Notes: a model not told the origin generated them from the letters alone. A stretch of DNA of 64,000 nucleotides from Xestospongia bergquistia (GCA_963965975.1 OZ014422.1:1116001-1180000); one strand, 5' to 3'. Positions 12,596-25,190 are shown, counted from the stretch's first letter. Made by a program: numbers and translations.

Positions 12596-14569
12596 CACAG
12601 AACATTTTAAATGTCAAGTCAAAGAACAATTACCTGTTTTACACACTTTTAATGTTGTTGATTCTTGTGGCAAAGCTACCAGCTCTTGTGCAGGTGGTAT
12701 TTGATTTGAAAAGACTTCTAAAAGTTCTGACAGACGAGGATTATAGAGCATTTTAAAGTCTATAGCACTAACATCCATCATGTAAATACCAGAGAGTACC
12801 CTAAATGAAAGAATAGATAGATGGATGGATGGAATATTAGATAAACAAATAAGAGGGTCTCTTACATGCCAATTCTGTCTCGAACATTCTTGAAGGGATG
12901 TCCTAAATGAGGTACAAGACTAGATGACATTCGGTAGAGGACAGATGGTATTCTCCACTCCTGTTGAGCCAAACCCATGTGTAAAAAGAGAAGACGACTA
13001 CAGAAGAAAAACAATATAGAATATTTGTTAACTGATCAATGTTGTACCTTGAGTCAATAAATGATCCATTGTCTCCACTAAGAGGATGTTCCAAGAGTAC
13101 TTCAAGAACCCAACGAATACGTTGAGGATCCCTATCAGCCTACAAGGAATGTAACATTAGTGTTTAGTCTAACAATATATTTAGTGATCATGGAAAATAT
13201 TAAGTTAAACTTCCTACAACACACTCACAGATATATCAGAGAAACATTGTGCCCAGTCTTCAACTGTTTCTTGTTGAATTGTAGAAAGTGTTTTACGTAA
13301 TAATGGTTCTAGCCATGATCTTAATTCCATTACCTGTAATGAACATGGCATCTTTTATTACACAGACTGTACAATGTGACTAACCATATTATAACTCCAA
13401 TGGTTTGTACTACGTATTAATCCAGCTATTATTTCACTAGCACATCGCTGGCTACTCTCCTAATAGTCAAAAAATAATGGATGAATGGACAGTGAATAGA
13501 TAGATGGACAAATGAATGGATAAATGGATGGATTGTTGAACGAATGGATGAATGGATGGATAGAGCACCTGAGAATCTACAGCTAATTTCTCAAGATGAG
13601 GTCTGAACACATTAGCTAAACTGTTTCCATAGTTACGGAACAGGTTCTATAGAAAATAAAGGATGACACATGACAAAGTCACTTAGTAATACTTTAAACA
13701 TTTGTGCTCTTTTAATACTGTATTTGTCACTGCCTTTGTTCTCCTCCATTGATAAAAATGAGATCAATTTCTCAACATATTCAGTGTCAGTAAAAGCCTT
13801 GAAAATGATTTGTTCACTCTAAAATGAACAATGTATTGAATGAAAGGATAAATCAATGATACAATCTGATAATTTACTTCTGACATTTCTTCAATAGTTC
13901 TATCAAGTTTAGGTTGTTCATTTATTGGAGCATATCCATATAATGTTCTAGTAAGTTATAAAAGGAAAGTAATGCAAAAAAACAAATCACATCAATTAAT
14001 AGTATTACACGTATAACAAATTACTTAACAATTTTTACCCTTGAGTAATAATACAATATCCTTTTACAATATATACTTGTGTATATATCATGTTTACTAC
14101 CTGTCGAGAGACATGTCCACGTATATACTTTACATTAAACAAATGTTCTACACATATGTTTTGGTCTATTACAAGCTTCCTGACCTTGGATAACAATAGT
14201 AACCATTACGAGTCTTGTTAACCATAGTTTTGTTACTGTTCCAATTTATTTCATCTTCTACAATATCTTCATTAAGACACAACCTAACAGGAGATATTCA
14301 TTAATATAAATGTGTCCAGTTATAATGACAACGTAAATTGTGCAGTAGTTTCTTACCATTTATTGTCTTCTCTTTCACCAGGTGTTAAGTCAGTAAGATC
14401 ACTTATAGCTCCAACACCAGCTATATAGAATGTATAAGAGTTTGATGAACTAAACTGTTCATTCATCAAAGTTTCTATGACTTACATAATTTCTCAATAT
14501 CCATAGCAACTTTTTTGTGTGGTCGTTTCATTTGTTGAAGTAATAATGTTACTGCAAATATTGCCACCT

Positions 14570-14611
<42 letters not shown>

Positions 14612-16122
14612 AACATTTATTTTTACATATCCACAAATCTATCATATATTTATTTCTATCTATGCTTACCTTTCTAATGGTAAGTGCATCATGAACAAGA
14701 TAATTAACAAGGAGTTGTACTCCTTTTATAGGATAAGGATAATCATGACGTATCAACATAGCTAACAATTTAACAGAGATCTCTGTGAATCGCCATTGAC
14801 TGCATGAAACAATACAAGTGTCATTAGTGAACAAAATAGCCACACCCACTACAAGCACTTACGTCACATCTCTTTGACCTTCTGTAATTTCTACCAAATC
14901 TTCTATTAGACCAATATAGTTTCTGTAAATAATATTAAAAATGATTTAATTCCTACAAAATTTTACTTACTCAGTTGATTTTTTGTTAAACTTTTCAAGA
15001 CGTTCTACTCCATCTTTCAATTCATCGGGAGTCAAAGAAGAGCCAAGTGCAGCTGCCATAGGTAGACAACAATCAGAGACCTAACAAGCAATCACCATGG
15101 TTACATAGAACATCAATCATATAATAGTGTCATCTGAATTACCTCAAGTTTGATGGAAAAAGTATCATATGTTTTTTGAATAGAGTTATGTAAATGGCTG
15201 ACTAAATTGAGTATTGTGAGTTTTTCTGAGTGATCAGCCTAATACAAAATATAATAATACATTCGTGTACAAGTAAAACAAAATATCAGATTCAGCAACT
15301 TCAGTTTCCCACTTTTTTACTACAATAACTTACCCTTATTAGGACTGGATAGATCATTCTCATTATCTGCCAGTCATGGACAATAGTTGCTGTCATTGAA
15401 GGTGATAATAGCAAGTATAGAGAACCCTACATGAGTTTTAAAAAGGAAGAAGTAATAATTTAGGCATAAAGTAAAAAAAAACGACGAGGGTGGGATTCGA
15501 ACCCACGCGTGCAGAGCACAATGGATTAGCAGTCCATCGCCTTAACCACTCGGCCACCTCGTCATATGAAGTAAAGTCATTATACAATCATTTGTAAATC
15601 TACTGGTATAGTTAAAGTGTTAATACAAACTTTGAACTGTTCATGTGAGATGTCTGGGTTGTCCTGGAGATAAGGAATTATCTTAGGAAGAAGTTTACGA
15701 CTGGAAAACATGTAGCTGTCAAGACTGAATGCAAGAGAGTGCTGAGCTGCTATTCGTACCTACAAAACATAAGATCGAAATGTACATGTACATTGGATTG
15801 AATACCTCTGAATAAGCACTGACAGATAAGTCCACTAAATCCTCTAATAGAATTAAATGGAGAGGAGTTAGTGATGTCATATTTCGCTCCAAAACACGAA
15901 GCTGAAATTTAAAAATATATATTTTAATTAGAACAATCTGTAATGTACACGATAGTACCTCGTGCTGTAAGTGACATCTAGCTATTATCATTGGTCGAAT
16001 GAGCTGTTTTCTACCATACAACTAAAGAAAAACAGAGACACACTTATTGTTAACAGATCCAGTCATTAAATGCTTACCTTATTCCCCATGGCAAACTTTG
16101 TTTGTTTAAAGGAATTCCATCT

Positions 16123-16161
<39 letters not shown>

Positions 16162-17400
16162 CAGACAGACAGACAGAGACAGAGAGTGAGACATAATATC
16201 TATGAGCTCTCAAGACTAACCGTGCTTCAAATTCTTTGTCATTTGATCCATAACTAATCAATAAATGTCCAATAATCTGATCAAATAACAATTCTTAATA
16301 ATATTCATTACAGACTATAGTAGTTGTTACCTGGGTGAGAGCTACAAGGCTCTTTGTATGGTCTTCACATTTTTCCATTAAATGAGCTACAAAGAGGAAG
16401 AAGGATGCTTACTTTGAAACTAACAAAGGCTATACCTTTGAACTTATGAAAGAACTCAGACAGCTGTTCTCTAGAGAACTCTGGAGGAGGTGAGGGAGTT
16501 GTCTTTGAAAACAAGTAGAAACCTCTCTCTAATGGCACAACACTCTCAGGACTGAAGTAAACAATGGAAGATAAAATTGTGTTAATCCATGTGTGCGTGT
16601 TTAGCTTACCATCCATCTGTTACAGGAGGTCCGGTAATATGAGGTAGATAAGCAGAGGCTCCATGTACTATTTTATCTACCAGCTGTAAACTAAGCATTA
16701 AACTATCACTATAGAAACAAGATAAGATATGATTACTGTAAAATAATTGTCTTCTAGTTACCGATCAAGTGTTATTTTTCCCTCCATTACATTTTTAAGT
16801 CGGTCTAATTCAGGTCCTAAAATTTCTCGAAGAACCCTGTCTACTAGCTGGTATTCTTCAGGAGTTGAGATATGCCAATGAATATTTGTATCATCAATAT
16901 GACATGATGAAGACCAGTCCTAAGAGAGAGAGAGAGAGAGAGATTATACTCAGATATAGTGGATCTACCATACTTTAGTATAAAGGTGTTCTTTAGGATC
17001 AATGTCCAAAGGAAGAGATGTAATACGGCTCTCTGTTGGATACACTTGAGTGAGACTGAACAAAATGGACATAAGAGTCTGAGATAGAAAGAGAGAGAGA
17101 TCAAGTAAAGCAAAGTAGGAAAAGAAGGAAAAAGAGACATTGAATAATAACCTTAGCTGCATGTTTAGATCCTATTTTACTCTTCAAATGAATACATAAT
17201 TTGAGACAATGTAGAAGAGAGTCAGCATAAGGCAAGAGGGCGTCACCTTCTGTACCAACAATCTAAAGAATGTAAGTATAACTATCAGATTTATACAGTT
17301 CTGTAAGTCAATTACATGAGAAAGTAACTGTAGATTCCATATTAACTCAACATCAGGATTTTCAGATTCAAATTGCTCAGGATCTGTTGTAGAAACAAGC

Positions 17401-17438
<38 letters not shown>

Positions 17439-20400
17439 TTATAAGTGCACATAAATCTTTTTATTTAAAATGACTTAGTATACTACAAAAATTACATAGA
17501 TCATTAAAGTAATAAGACTTGAGTGCTGAAATGCACATTGCAGAAATTAAAGCATTCAAGTCCTGATCTGCACTCACTCACATTTTATTTATTTATAAAT
17601 TCATATCCAGTACAATCAAGTGTCAGATTATAATAGTTTATAATACCTTCTAGAATGTTCTCAATAATAGTTGTACAATGAGGAATAAATTTCTTCAATG
17701 TTTCAATTGGGTTAACTTTTGAAGCTGATCCACACATCTCTGCACACATCTTTCCAGCTACCTCACTCTCAAAAACATGTGATGTAGCAAAATGAAACAA
17801 TTTATCCAAAGCAGTCTATAAAAAGAAGAAAAACAACAACATAATAATTATAGTGACATTGTTTGTTTACTTGAAAGATTTGAGGAGAGCAATGTGCTAA
17901 TACAGCATGCATTGAACCAGCTATACCAGCTCCCATGAGTGTTTCATGAGCATCTAGTTTCATTTCTGATACGATCCTGCCTAACTCAGCAGCTTCTTGA
18001 TGAATACCACTGTTCTCTATGACAAGGAAACATCTGAGAGAAATATGACGATACTGCATTATAGAATGTCATATACCTTTCTAAAAGATGAACAACAAAC
18101 TCTTCAAATTGTGATGTCTGAGAACAGATTTCAACTTCAGACTGATGGAGAGAGAGAGAGAGAGAGAGAAAATGAATTAAGTAACAAAGATAAACCTCAC
18201 CTCGTTCATCTCAACATGACCTATAGCTGATGAACAATCAACCAGTGGCACTAAGCTTGTCAGAGAAGATATTAACAAACTTGAAGCCTAAAAGTAAACA
18301 GAACATTAATGTAATCTACTGGTCCACTAGTCATGCAGACATGTGTCCATCCACTCATTCATTCATCCATACAATCCATCTAACCAGCATTTTTCTGAAG
18401 TCATTCGGATCAATACCAGGTAGTGCCAACTTCAATAGCATAAACAAATGACCACGCCCTTCAGGATATTGCCAACTTGAAAGTAAAGTTCTACTAACAG
18501 TAGTAGCACAAGACAAAGTGGAAACAACTTGATGAGGTTCTGTTAAAGTTTCCAATGCAGTATAAGTCCTGGCAATAAGAAAAAAAACAACTTATAACTT
18601 TCAGTTTCAATTACATTAAATACATGTATTAAAGTATTATATATTTGAAACAAAAAGTAGTAACAGATGACTTATTGTTTACAGACTATTGCTATCTAAT
18701 GCATACACAATAAACAATAAATATAACTCACTTCTCCATAAGATCAGGTAATACCATTTCTGGTCGAATTAGAGCTATATTTTGAACAGTAATTGCAGCC
18801 TCCATTGTTCCTATTTTACTGAAGATAGCTAGCCGCAATGATGGCAACAGACATTGTACAAATGAGTCAATGTCATTCTCTGAGAGACGAGCATGCTGGG
18901 GGATTTGAGGCTCCCAAGAGATAGTATCTTTGTGACGTTCTCTGTGTGGCAGTAAATGTAGTAATAATGAAAAAAGTGTTTTTACTTTTTAAGTCTCAAT
19001 ACAAACTTTGTAGTGAGTAGTTGCAAGAATTTCAAGAGCTTTTTCTGTAAAAATAGAAATTATATTTCATGAAAATGTATATTGTATAAATAGATATTTT
19101 CCACATTTATGGTACAGTGTGTATAATCAAACAGTTAAATTAGAGGGTTAATTATTTTTTCAACAATTACTTACCAATACAATAACAAATCATTACTCCA
19201 TTATTTCAGTTTTAATAACTTTTAAATAACTTTAATAATCTTTAATTAACTTACAGTATGATATCCAATATTGGACGGATGATAGTATGACTCCAGTGAC
19301 ATCATCAATTTATCAAGGTAACTCTGTGTTGGACTACCTCCTCCCTAAAATGACACACCTTCTCTAAACAATTAGAACAATGACAACAACTCACCAACAT
19401 ACTAACAATAAGTGTAGTAATTTTATCACCATTTATAAATGCAACCGATTTTTTAGTTTGAGGTGCTTGGAACTCTTTAATTCCCATTGGAAGCTCAAAG
19501 TTGTTGAGGATACGAGTAAAGATCTTAAAAATGAGAGAAGTATGGAAATCAATGTTATTTTTAACATTATATACAAACCTGAGATAAGTAAGGTGACCAA
19601 TCAATGTGTCCTATTGTATCTTTAGAGAGACGAGAAAACAACCTCAAACCAACCTAAAAATAAAAGATAGAATCATTTTATCTCCATTCATTATTTATTG
19701 ATTTATTGATTTCCTATTTCCTTTGTATCTCACTTCGTCTAATTGATTATTGTTCCTTGATTCTAACCAGATGTGGAGCAGTTCATCAAACCACAGTTTA
19801 TAGCCATGATTAAAGTGTTCAGGGAACATCAGTGTAGGAAGGAATTCACCAAAGTAGTCCATACCATCTAACATAGCAGTGTCAAAAGGACAAAGAAGAG
19901 GTTTCCATTCTTCTAACATTTCTTTAGTGCTCTCAATTGGAAAGTAACTGTAATATTTATTATTGTTATCAACTTCTATATTATAATAACTAACTAACCA
20001 TCTGATGTTTGAAATGAGCTGTTTAACAGAATTAATGGTACGACTATACAAATGAGATACAAATAACATACTCACTCCCACTCACCTCTCTCTCTCTCCC
20101 TCTCTCAAACACACACACTTACTCTGAATAAATTTTCATTCCCAATCTCTTAAGCTTGGTATCTGATATTCGAATTACTAAGTCATATATTGGTCTCCAT
20201 GGTAACTGAATATCATCAGGTGATAGTAAGTGTTTCTTTCTATAAAGAGAAAGTGACTATAACAAAGTATTTCTTGTCTTGTTATACTTACTTTAACAAT
20301 CTAGATAGCAATGAACACCAGAACTGGAGTAGAGGTGATTCTAGATTAGGTATAGTTACCAAATGAAACAATAGATTAACTAATTTGATGTGATCTTCCT

Positions 20401-20682
20401 TGGTAAAGTGTAACCCATAGACTCTTAAAAAACTAAAAAAATATAAAGGTGATTATTTTGATAACATCAGGCATACCCGCTTAGTCGGTTTGTCCAGAAA
20501 AGTGAACCAGGCCACAGTTCTCGTTTCTGGACAGCAATACTGAGATTTTCTTTAATTCTTTTGAAAATATCATTAGCTTCGTCCTCAATACAATCAGAAT
20601 ATGGTAACAGTTTGTTGAACACTAGAGGTTTTTGATACTTGGATTTCTCGACATCTTTAAATTCAGTTTCAGTGGCAGCCAT
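7873..20682 (-). CDS. PSME4: Proteasome activator complex subunit 4 (PA200/Blm10 family), multi-exon
   Basis: A long gene with many short exons encodes the HEAT-repeat activator that caps the 20S proteasome and opens its gate in nucleus and cytosol. The start is ATG at 20680-20682; the first exons are 20477-20682, 20292-20432 and 20123-20239, with matching splice phases. Segments recognisable against vertebrate PSME4, in order: [10 protein letters not shown] and ELWPGSLFW (exon 1), [10 protein letters not shown] (exon 3), [14 protein letters not shown] (~19.9 kb), [14 protein letters not shown] (~19.5 kb), [15 protein letters not shown] and [11 protein letters not shown] (18.4-18.6 kb), [14 protein letters not shown] (17.8 kb), [14 protein letters not shown] (17.3 kb), [14 protein letters not shown] (13.1 kb) and [18 protein letters not shown] (8.0 kb). 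The last exon I can place is 7873-8009, ending DPAPIP before a good donor. The final ~45 residues, including the family's C-terminal gate-opening tail, were not located. A tRNA gene and a minisatellite lie in introns. Confidence 0.93.
8224..8314. repeat. Tandem duplication of a ~45-bp unit in a PSME4 intron
   Basis: The block starting acaatgatcattacatgctt and running through gcacaatataaaccttac is present twice back to back. It lies in an intron of the minus-strand PSME4 gene. Confidence 0.8.
10497..11310. repeat. 90-bp minisatellite, about nine copies, with higher-order pattern
   Basis: The unit contains cctttgttactccttcatta, then tatcat(g/a)taatggtacatt, and ends in an (ACACAC)ATACATA tract. 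It recurs every 90 bp from about 10500 to 11310 with almost no divergence. Diagnostic variants (aacgattactacc versus aatgattacgtcc, and gtaatgg versus ataatgg) follow a three-unit order that itself repeats, indicating a 270-bp higher-order period. The last copy (11221 on) is more diverged. It lies in the ~2.9-kb PSME4 intron between exons near 8.8 and 11.75 kb. The open frames through it are a by-product of the 90-bp (30-codon) period. Confidence 0.95.
12428..12490. repeat. (ATCC)n microsatellite in a PSME4 intron
   Basis: Tandem atcc tetranucleotides with a few atct variants. A shorter related run of ggat/gata repeats occurs near 13490-13560 in another intron of the same gene. Confidence 0.9.
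15473..15481 (-). terminator. Pol III terminator of tRNA-Ser
   Basis: A run of nine T on the minus strand directly follows the tRNA discriminator base, as expected for RNA polymerase III termination. Confidence 0.9.
15482..15563 (-). tRNA. tRNA-Ser (anticodon GCT), intronic
   Basis: The reverse strand folds as a complete type II tRNA of 82 nt including discriminator G. Acceptor arms are GACGAGG and CCTCGTC; the anticodon stem is ATGGA/TCCAT around loop CTGCTAA, giving anticodon GCT (Ser, AGC/AGU codons). A long variable arm (GTGC-TCT-GCAC) and a T arm GTGGG-TTCGAAT-CCCAC are present. The internal Pol III promoter boxes are intact: A box GTGGCCGAGTGG and B box GGTTCGAATCC. There is no intron. 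It sits in an intron of PSME4 in the same orientation as the host gene. Confidence 0.97.
17402..17440. repeat. (AAT)n microsatellite in a PSME4 intron
   Basis: Thirteen or so perfect trinucleotides, next to the exon encoding [14 protein letters not shown]. Confidence 0.9.
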
Positions 20683-20780
20683 CACTTAGAGTTCAAACAG
20701 ATTTAAATGGTAGATCAGTACAAGAAACAACTAGTCTCTTTACCATTCAATGAACATTAAATATATATAATATAGATGAC

Positions 20781-20932
20781 TTAACGCCCGCTTTTTGTTC
20801 GACAAGATGACTGTGCAGTTTGTACCAGTGTAAGCTGAAGAAGATACTCGTGGCAAAGGCAACGCCCCATTAGGTGGAAGTAATGTAACAGAGTAACCGG
20901 ACGTACACGGAAACGTTCTGAAATTTGTATGT
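20781..20932 (-). other. Possible small coding exon of unknown origin
   Basis: Between the PSME4 start and the end of the next gene, the minus strand has a plausible acceptor (aaatttcag) near 20933. It is followed by 50 open codons (…VTLLHYFHLMGRCLCHEYLL…) ending at a stop at 20781. Base composition is less AT-rich than the surroundings. It could be an alternative last exon of the ubiquitin-like gene or 5' leader of PSME4; I cannot decide and do not recognise the sequence. Confidence 0.25.
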
Positions 20933-21091
20933 AAATATAATGGAGAAAAATCTCCGTATACTCAATTAACAGCCAATAGTTAAATACTAAAAATAAAACT
21001 GCACAGTCATATCCACTACATATAATGTTAACAAATAATATAAACAACTGTTCCTGCATACAAAAACACTCAAAATATATCAGTTGATTTT

Positions 21092-23791
21092 TTAGTGCAA
21101 TATGGCCGCACTTTCTACAATGACAGAGTGTACATCATAATGTAGAGCAGTATCTAGACCACAATCATATGAAGCTAACTGAGCTCTGATAATATTAGTC
21201 AATGAAGGAGGTTGTAAATGAAGGTTTTGTTGAGCTATATAAACCAAGTCTTTAGCAGAGAGTGTGGTTTCTTCGTCTGGCATGAACCACGAAGAGCACA
21301 CAATGTAATCCATCAAACCTTCATGTCTGATGACGTCTTCAGCATTCTCAGCTATACACATACATTTCATGCTTAAGAGTCCAGCTTTGATGCACAAAAG
21401 TCGTAGATCCAGTGGTATGGTCATTTCAATTGATGTATCATGAGCCTTTGGAGAATAGCACAAACTAAGAAATGGAATAAATGTTGACCAATAGTAACGT
21501 TTTTCTTGCATTCTTTGGTGTATAACTGCGTAAGTGATGTTTGCGATATATTCTTCCATGAAACTTTTGACACTCGAAAAGAAGATGTCTGGTAGAGGTG
21601 TGTCTTTTTTCCAGTGATGCATCAGATTGGCAAAAAATATCAGTGCATAAAATCTGTTTTTGAAAAATAGAAGAAAAATATTAATAAGTCCAGCAATGTA
21701 CAATTATTATATTAATGTAAGCCTTGTGTTATACATGCTCTTGGTCTCTCTCTCCTTCTCTCTCTCTCTCCCTCTCCCTCTCCCTCTCTCTCTCTCTCTT
21801 TCTCTTGAAGAAAGTTATACAACTATATATAACAATAAAGCACAATATTACGGCTCTCACTTACTCAACTAAGGTCTGATTCACTGTTCTTTCAACTATT
21901 GTTGTTCCATCGTTAACATGATGAGTTCTATTACAAATCTCTAGAATTCTATTCAAAACCACTTCATCATAGAAGTAACCATGTGTCTCTGGACTAAATG
22001 AGAGACACAATATAGCACACATTCCTGATCTAGCACATGTATATGTATATGTTGTTGATAACATAGCAGCAATCATTGTATCAATGACATTAGGTGTAGA
22101 GGCAATGGGTACTCGACATTGAGGAACCTCAGCAAAACTAGAGAGAGAGAAAAGCAAGTCAAGACAAATCATATTACATACAACATGTTATAAAGGTCAA
22201 CAATAATTAACTAAACTATTTAAAATATTAAAGACACTAGATCTAGTCTAATATTAATATTTTAGTGTTGTATTGAGGACACTTCTATTAAAGGATAGTT
22301 TTATTGAAAGGTTGTTCCACAGTATAAATAAAATATATCATTAATTGACCAAATAACAGGGTTATACTCTCTACTTTAAACAAACAAGACACACTACATA
22401 ATATTGTGTCCTCAATTATTATAATATGTTGATATAAGGAAAGTAATAAAATATTAAATTACTATAAAGTCAATTATAATTACAAATATAGTCAATGAAC
22501 ATAACCCTATAATTAATGCATTAATTAAATTATACTCTTTTTTAAAAACATTTCTACTTACTTTCCAATGACTACAATAGATGCATAGATGGTCTCAGCT
22601 AACACATATGTACTGCGATCATGAGAAGCAAAAGTATCTTCTAATGGTTCAAGAAAGCAAACAGGTTGATAAGGTATGACTTTAGTACGCATGAGTGATT
22701 TGAAGACTTCATCCATTACACCATTCTGTGGAATTGATAAGAAAACAAGCTATTATCATTAAAAGATAACTATTGAAAGTTAATGTAAAAATAGTAACAA
22801 AAATTTGTCCTATTTTTAGTAACAAATGTTATCGAAGAAAATATTAACATATATGAACTGATGTACATGTGATGTGTACTTCAAAAAATACCTGTAAAAT
22901 AAGTTGACGTACTCCGAGAGTAGCACTGAAATTCCAAATAATTTGCAAACATGAAAATTCCAACTCTTGTAATTCCATTGGCAATTTGTGCCATGACAAT
23001 TGATGTATTAATTCATAAACTGTTAGTAATACTTTAAGACCACCACTGTGTATAAAATATAATTGATTGGAATTAGGTGTACCAGTAGGATATACTGAGA
23101 AGTATCTTAATGGAATACAGTCACCAGTAAATGATGTACAATCTAGTTGGAGTGATTGATGCATTTCTTGGGTAATAGGAAAACCATGACTTATTTTATC
23201 TACAACAAGATTTAGTACGCACATAATTCGTGTTAGTGTTTCAATGAGACTTGAGAAATAGTCTATATCAGCTTCTGATGGGTATTCTAGACGTAGGGTG
23301 TCGCCATGTTGTATTCTTAATTTTTTAAGTTTTGTTTCACTGTGAATTTGCGTGGTATAAAAATAAAGATCCTGAACACAAATTGGAATATGAAATTTTA
23401 GTTCCAATTGTTTCATTAATTCAATACCTGTCTTGGGATAGCGTGACAATGTTATCTCTTTATCTCTTCTCTCGTCGTTTTTCTGTGACTTTAAAATGAC
23501 ATGAAATTGACACGACATTGGTTCATAATCACTTGAGCTGTCTTCCTCTTCATCTTCATCCATAGTGTCTGATATTATGCTCGGTGGTTCTACTTCAATA
23601 CAATCTTCTTCGTTGTCATGATGAATTGTGATCTCTTTATTTGGAGAGTTTTCGTGTTGGTTGATTGTATTGTCTACTGAATTGTTCAATATTACTTGTA
23701 AGTCTTGTGGTCTTTCTTCTTCTTCTAGTGTTACTTCTATTGGCTGCTGAGAAGTAGAGGAATCGTCAAGACGAGACGAACCACCACCCAT
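21092..23791 (-). CDS. Ubiquitin-like-domain protein of unassigned family, four exons
   Basis: Exons 22892-23791, 22562-22725, 21865-22137 and 21092-21653 join in phase (0, 2, 2) to give 632 residues. The start is ATG at 23789-23791. The N-terminus is MGGGSS, a possible myristoylation context. Residues ~76-86 are an acidic run (DTMDEDEEEDSSSD). Residues ~94-171 read as a ubiquitin-like fold: β-strand CQFHVIL, basic loop, strand KEITLSRYP, helix GIELMKQLELKF, then LRIQHGDTLRLEYP. The remaining ~450 residues are helical and hydrophobic, compatible with ARM/HEAT-like repeats. No catalytic motif (UCH, HECT, RING) is visible. The gene runs tail-to-head into PSME4 (409 bp apart). A link to the proteasome is suggested only by the ubiquitin-like domain and the neighbour. 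Confidence 0.75.
21749..21803. repeat. (CT)n-rich tract in an intron
   Basis: A pyrimidine-rich run of ctctct and ccctct units on the plus strand, inside the intron between exons 3 and 4 of the ubiquitin-like-domain gene. Confidence 0.85.
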
Positions 23792-23877
23792 TAGTAAGAA
23801 GACTAAAAACTCCCTCCCTTAAACCACGCCTCTATCATGTAGTTATTTTTGAGGTGTGGCTCATTAGTTCGAAAACT

Positions 23878-23960
23878 GGTGCCGAACTCCTCAGTAGTCT
23901 ATTGACAAGACCTGTAGTCCAGAGAATCCAGTACAATGTATCACTGTTAACATTAAAGTT
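23878..23960 (+). pseudogene. Fossil of an RTK last exon at the left edge of the array
   Basis: The stretch gaactcctcagtagtctatt, followed by gacaagacctgtagtccaga, gagaatccagtac and aatgtatcactgtt, is collinear with the last kinase exon of the receptors (for example 39208-39333). Two internal deletions have removed the middle. The stop codon region has changed from tgttgac to tgttaac. It is non-functional. It shows that an RTK once ended here, less than 100 bp upstream of the divergently oriented ubiquitin-like gene. Confidence 0.8.
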
Positions 23961-24190
23961 ATTATTATTATTATTATTTTATTTTTATTATTATTATTAT
24001 TATTATATTATTATCATTATTATCATTATTATCATGAGAAATAATATAATAATATAACTGTTATAATAATAATAATAATAATAATTGCATTACAATTAAT
24101 AATAATAATAATAATGATGATGATGATAATAATAATAATAATTATTATGATATTATTAATGACAACAACAACAACAACAACAATAACAAT
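23957..24190. repeat. (ATT/AAT)n and (CAA)n simple-repeat tract
   Basis: Interrupted ATT, ATC, AAT and ATG trinucleotides followed by (ACA)n. A second ATT tract occupies 24440-24530. Together they flank the retroelement scrap. Confidence 0.9.
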
Positions 24191-24195
24191 AATGT

Positions 24196-24435
24196 TTAGG
24201 TGTCGTTAAGGTGATATTCATTCATGCCGAGCCCATCTTCATTATTAAGACCTCTCCACTTTGTGCGGGATCCTCGAATACAGAGACTGGTTGCTCTAAC
24301 CAGGGCAAAGCTTAGTTTAGTTTTCACCCAGCATAGAGTGGTGCTATATGGTCTCTCCCATTTCGAGGATAAAGCGTCAGAGAGGCGTTTAAGAAATATT
24401 GACATTTCGGTACCCATGAGTCCATCTACCGTCAC
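24196..24435 (-). mobile_element. Retroelement C-terminal fragment
   Basis: A minus-strand frame of 79 codons includes LKRLSDALSSKWERPYST and LSFALVRATSLCIRGSR. I recognise this as the C-terminal part of a reverse-transcriptase-encoding element common in sponges and cnidarians, where it follows the VFS…R.ATTFYKRL region. The GC content is visibly higher than in the flanking trinucleotide repeats. It is an isolated fragment, not an active element. It belongs to the same family as the relic at 41.1-41.9 kb. Confidence 0.6.
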
Positions 24436-24451
24436 ACACGTATCATTATTA

Positions 24452-24509
<58 letters not shown>

Positions 24510-24539
24510 AACTATATTGTTATTATAATAATTATTATT

Positions 24540-25190
24540 ATATGTAAATGAAATTGATCATATTATTATTATTAATAATAACTTTACAATATTAATGTCA
24601 TGATGACAGTATGGTAATAATGTGCTAAGTGATAGAGACTAGAGCAGTTATATTAGAAATAATTATTATATAATAAAAGGATTGACAAGGAAAATGCTAC
24701 AACTAGTACAGGAACAAGTTATGTACTATGTACATTGGTCATCAATGGAGAGTGTTTGATAAATTATTTTCAGTACGATGTTGAGGATGTGACTTTTAAG
24801 AGTTAGAAAAGATGTCCATTTGAGGGAGGATTTGATCATTTGAGGATTGAGTGGAGGAAGTGACCAGTGAGATGTAGTGAGATGTAGTCAACAAGATAAA
24901 AACTATTTGGAGGGTCAATCATTAGTTTTACTAACAGTAGGATATCTTGTGCTTTGACAGAGGGAATGGCTTTGGTTATCAATCTGGGTTTATAGCCCAA
25001 ATCTATAGAAACCAAAATTTGGTTGTTCAATGCTATAGCCTTTTGAGCTTTATTGTGTCATAGGCTAAGTGAGGCCATCTACCATATTGCTGAACAATAA
25101 ATAGGCTATGCAACTCCTGACCAAGGTTACTAGGTACAACAATCTCTTATGTTACTACTGAATGGAACAACATTGCAGATAAAAAGGAGG
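24540..25190. other. Intergenic region without recognised genes
   Basis: AT-rich sequence between the retroelement scrap and the promoter block of receptor unit 1. No coding frame or known repeat was recognised. Confidence 0.5.

Noticed and set aside
24224-24511. Plus-strand frame ending in a poly-Leu tract
   Set aside because: The Leu tract is an ATT/TTA microsatellite, and the minus strand carries the recognisable retroelement fragment.
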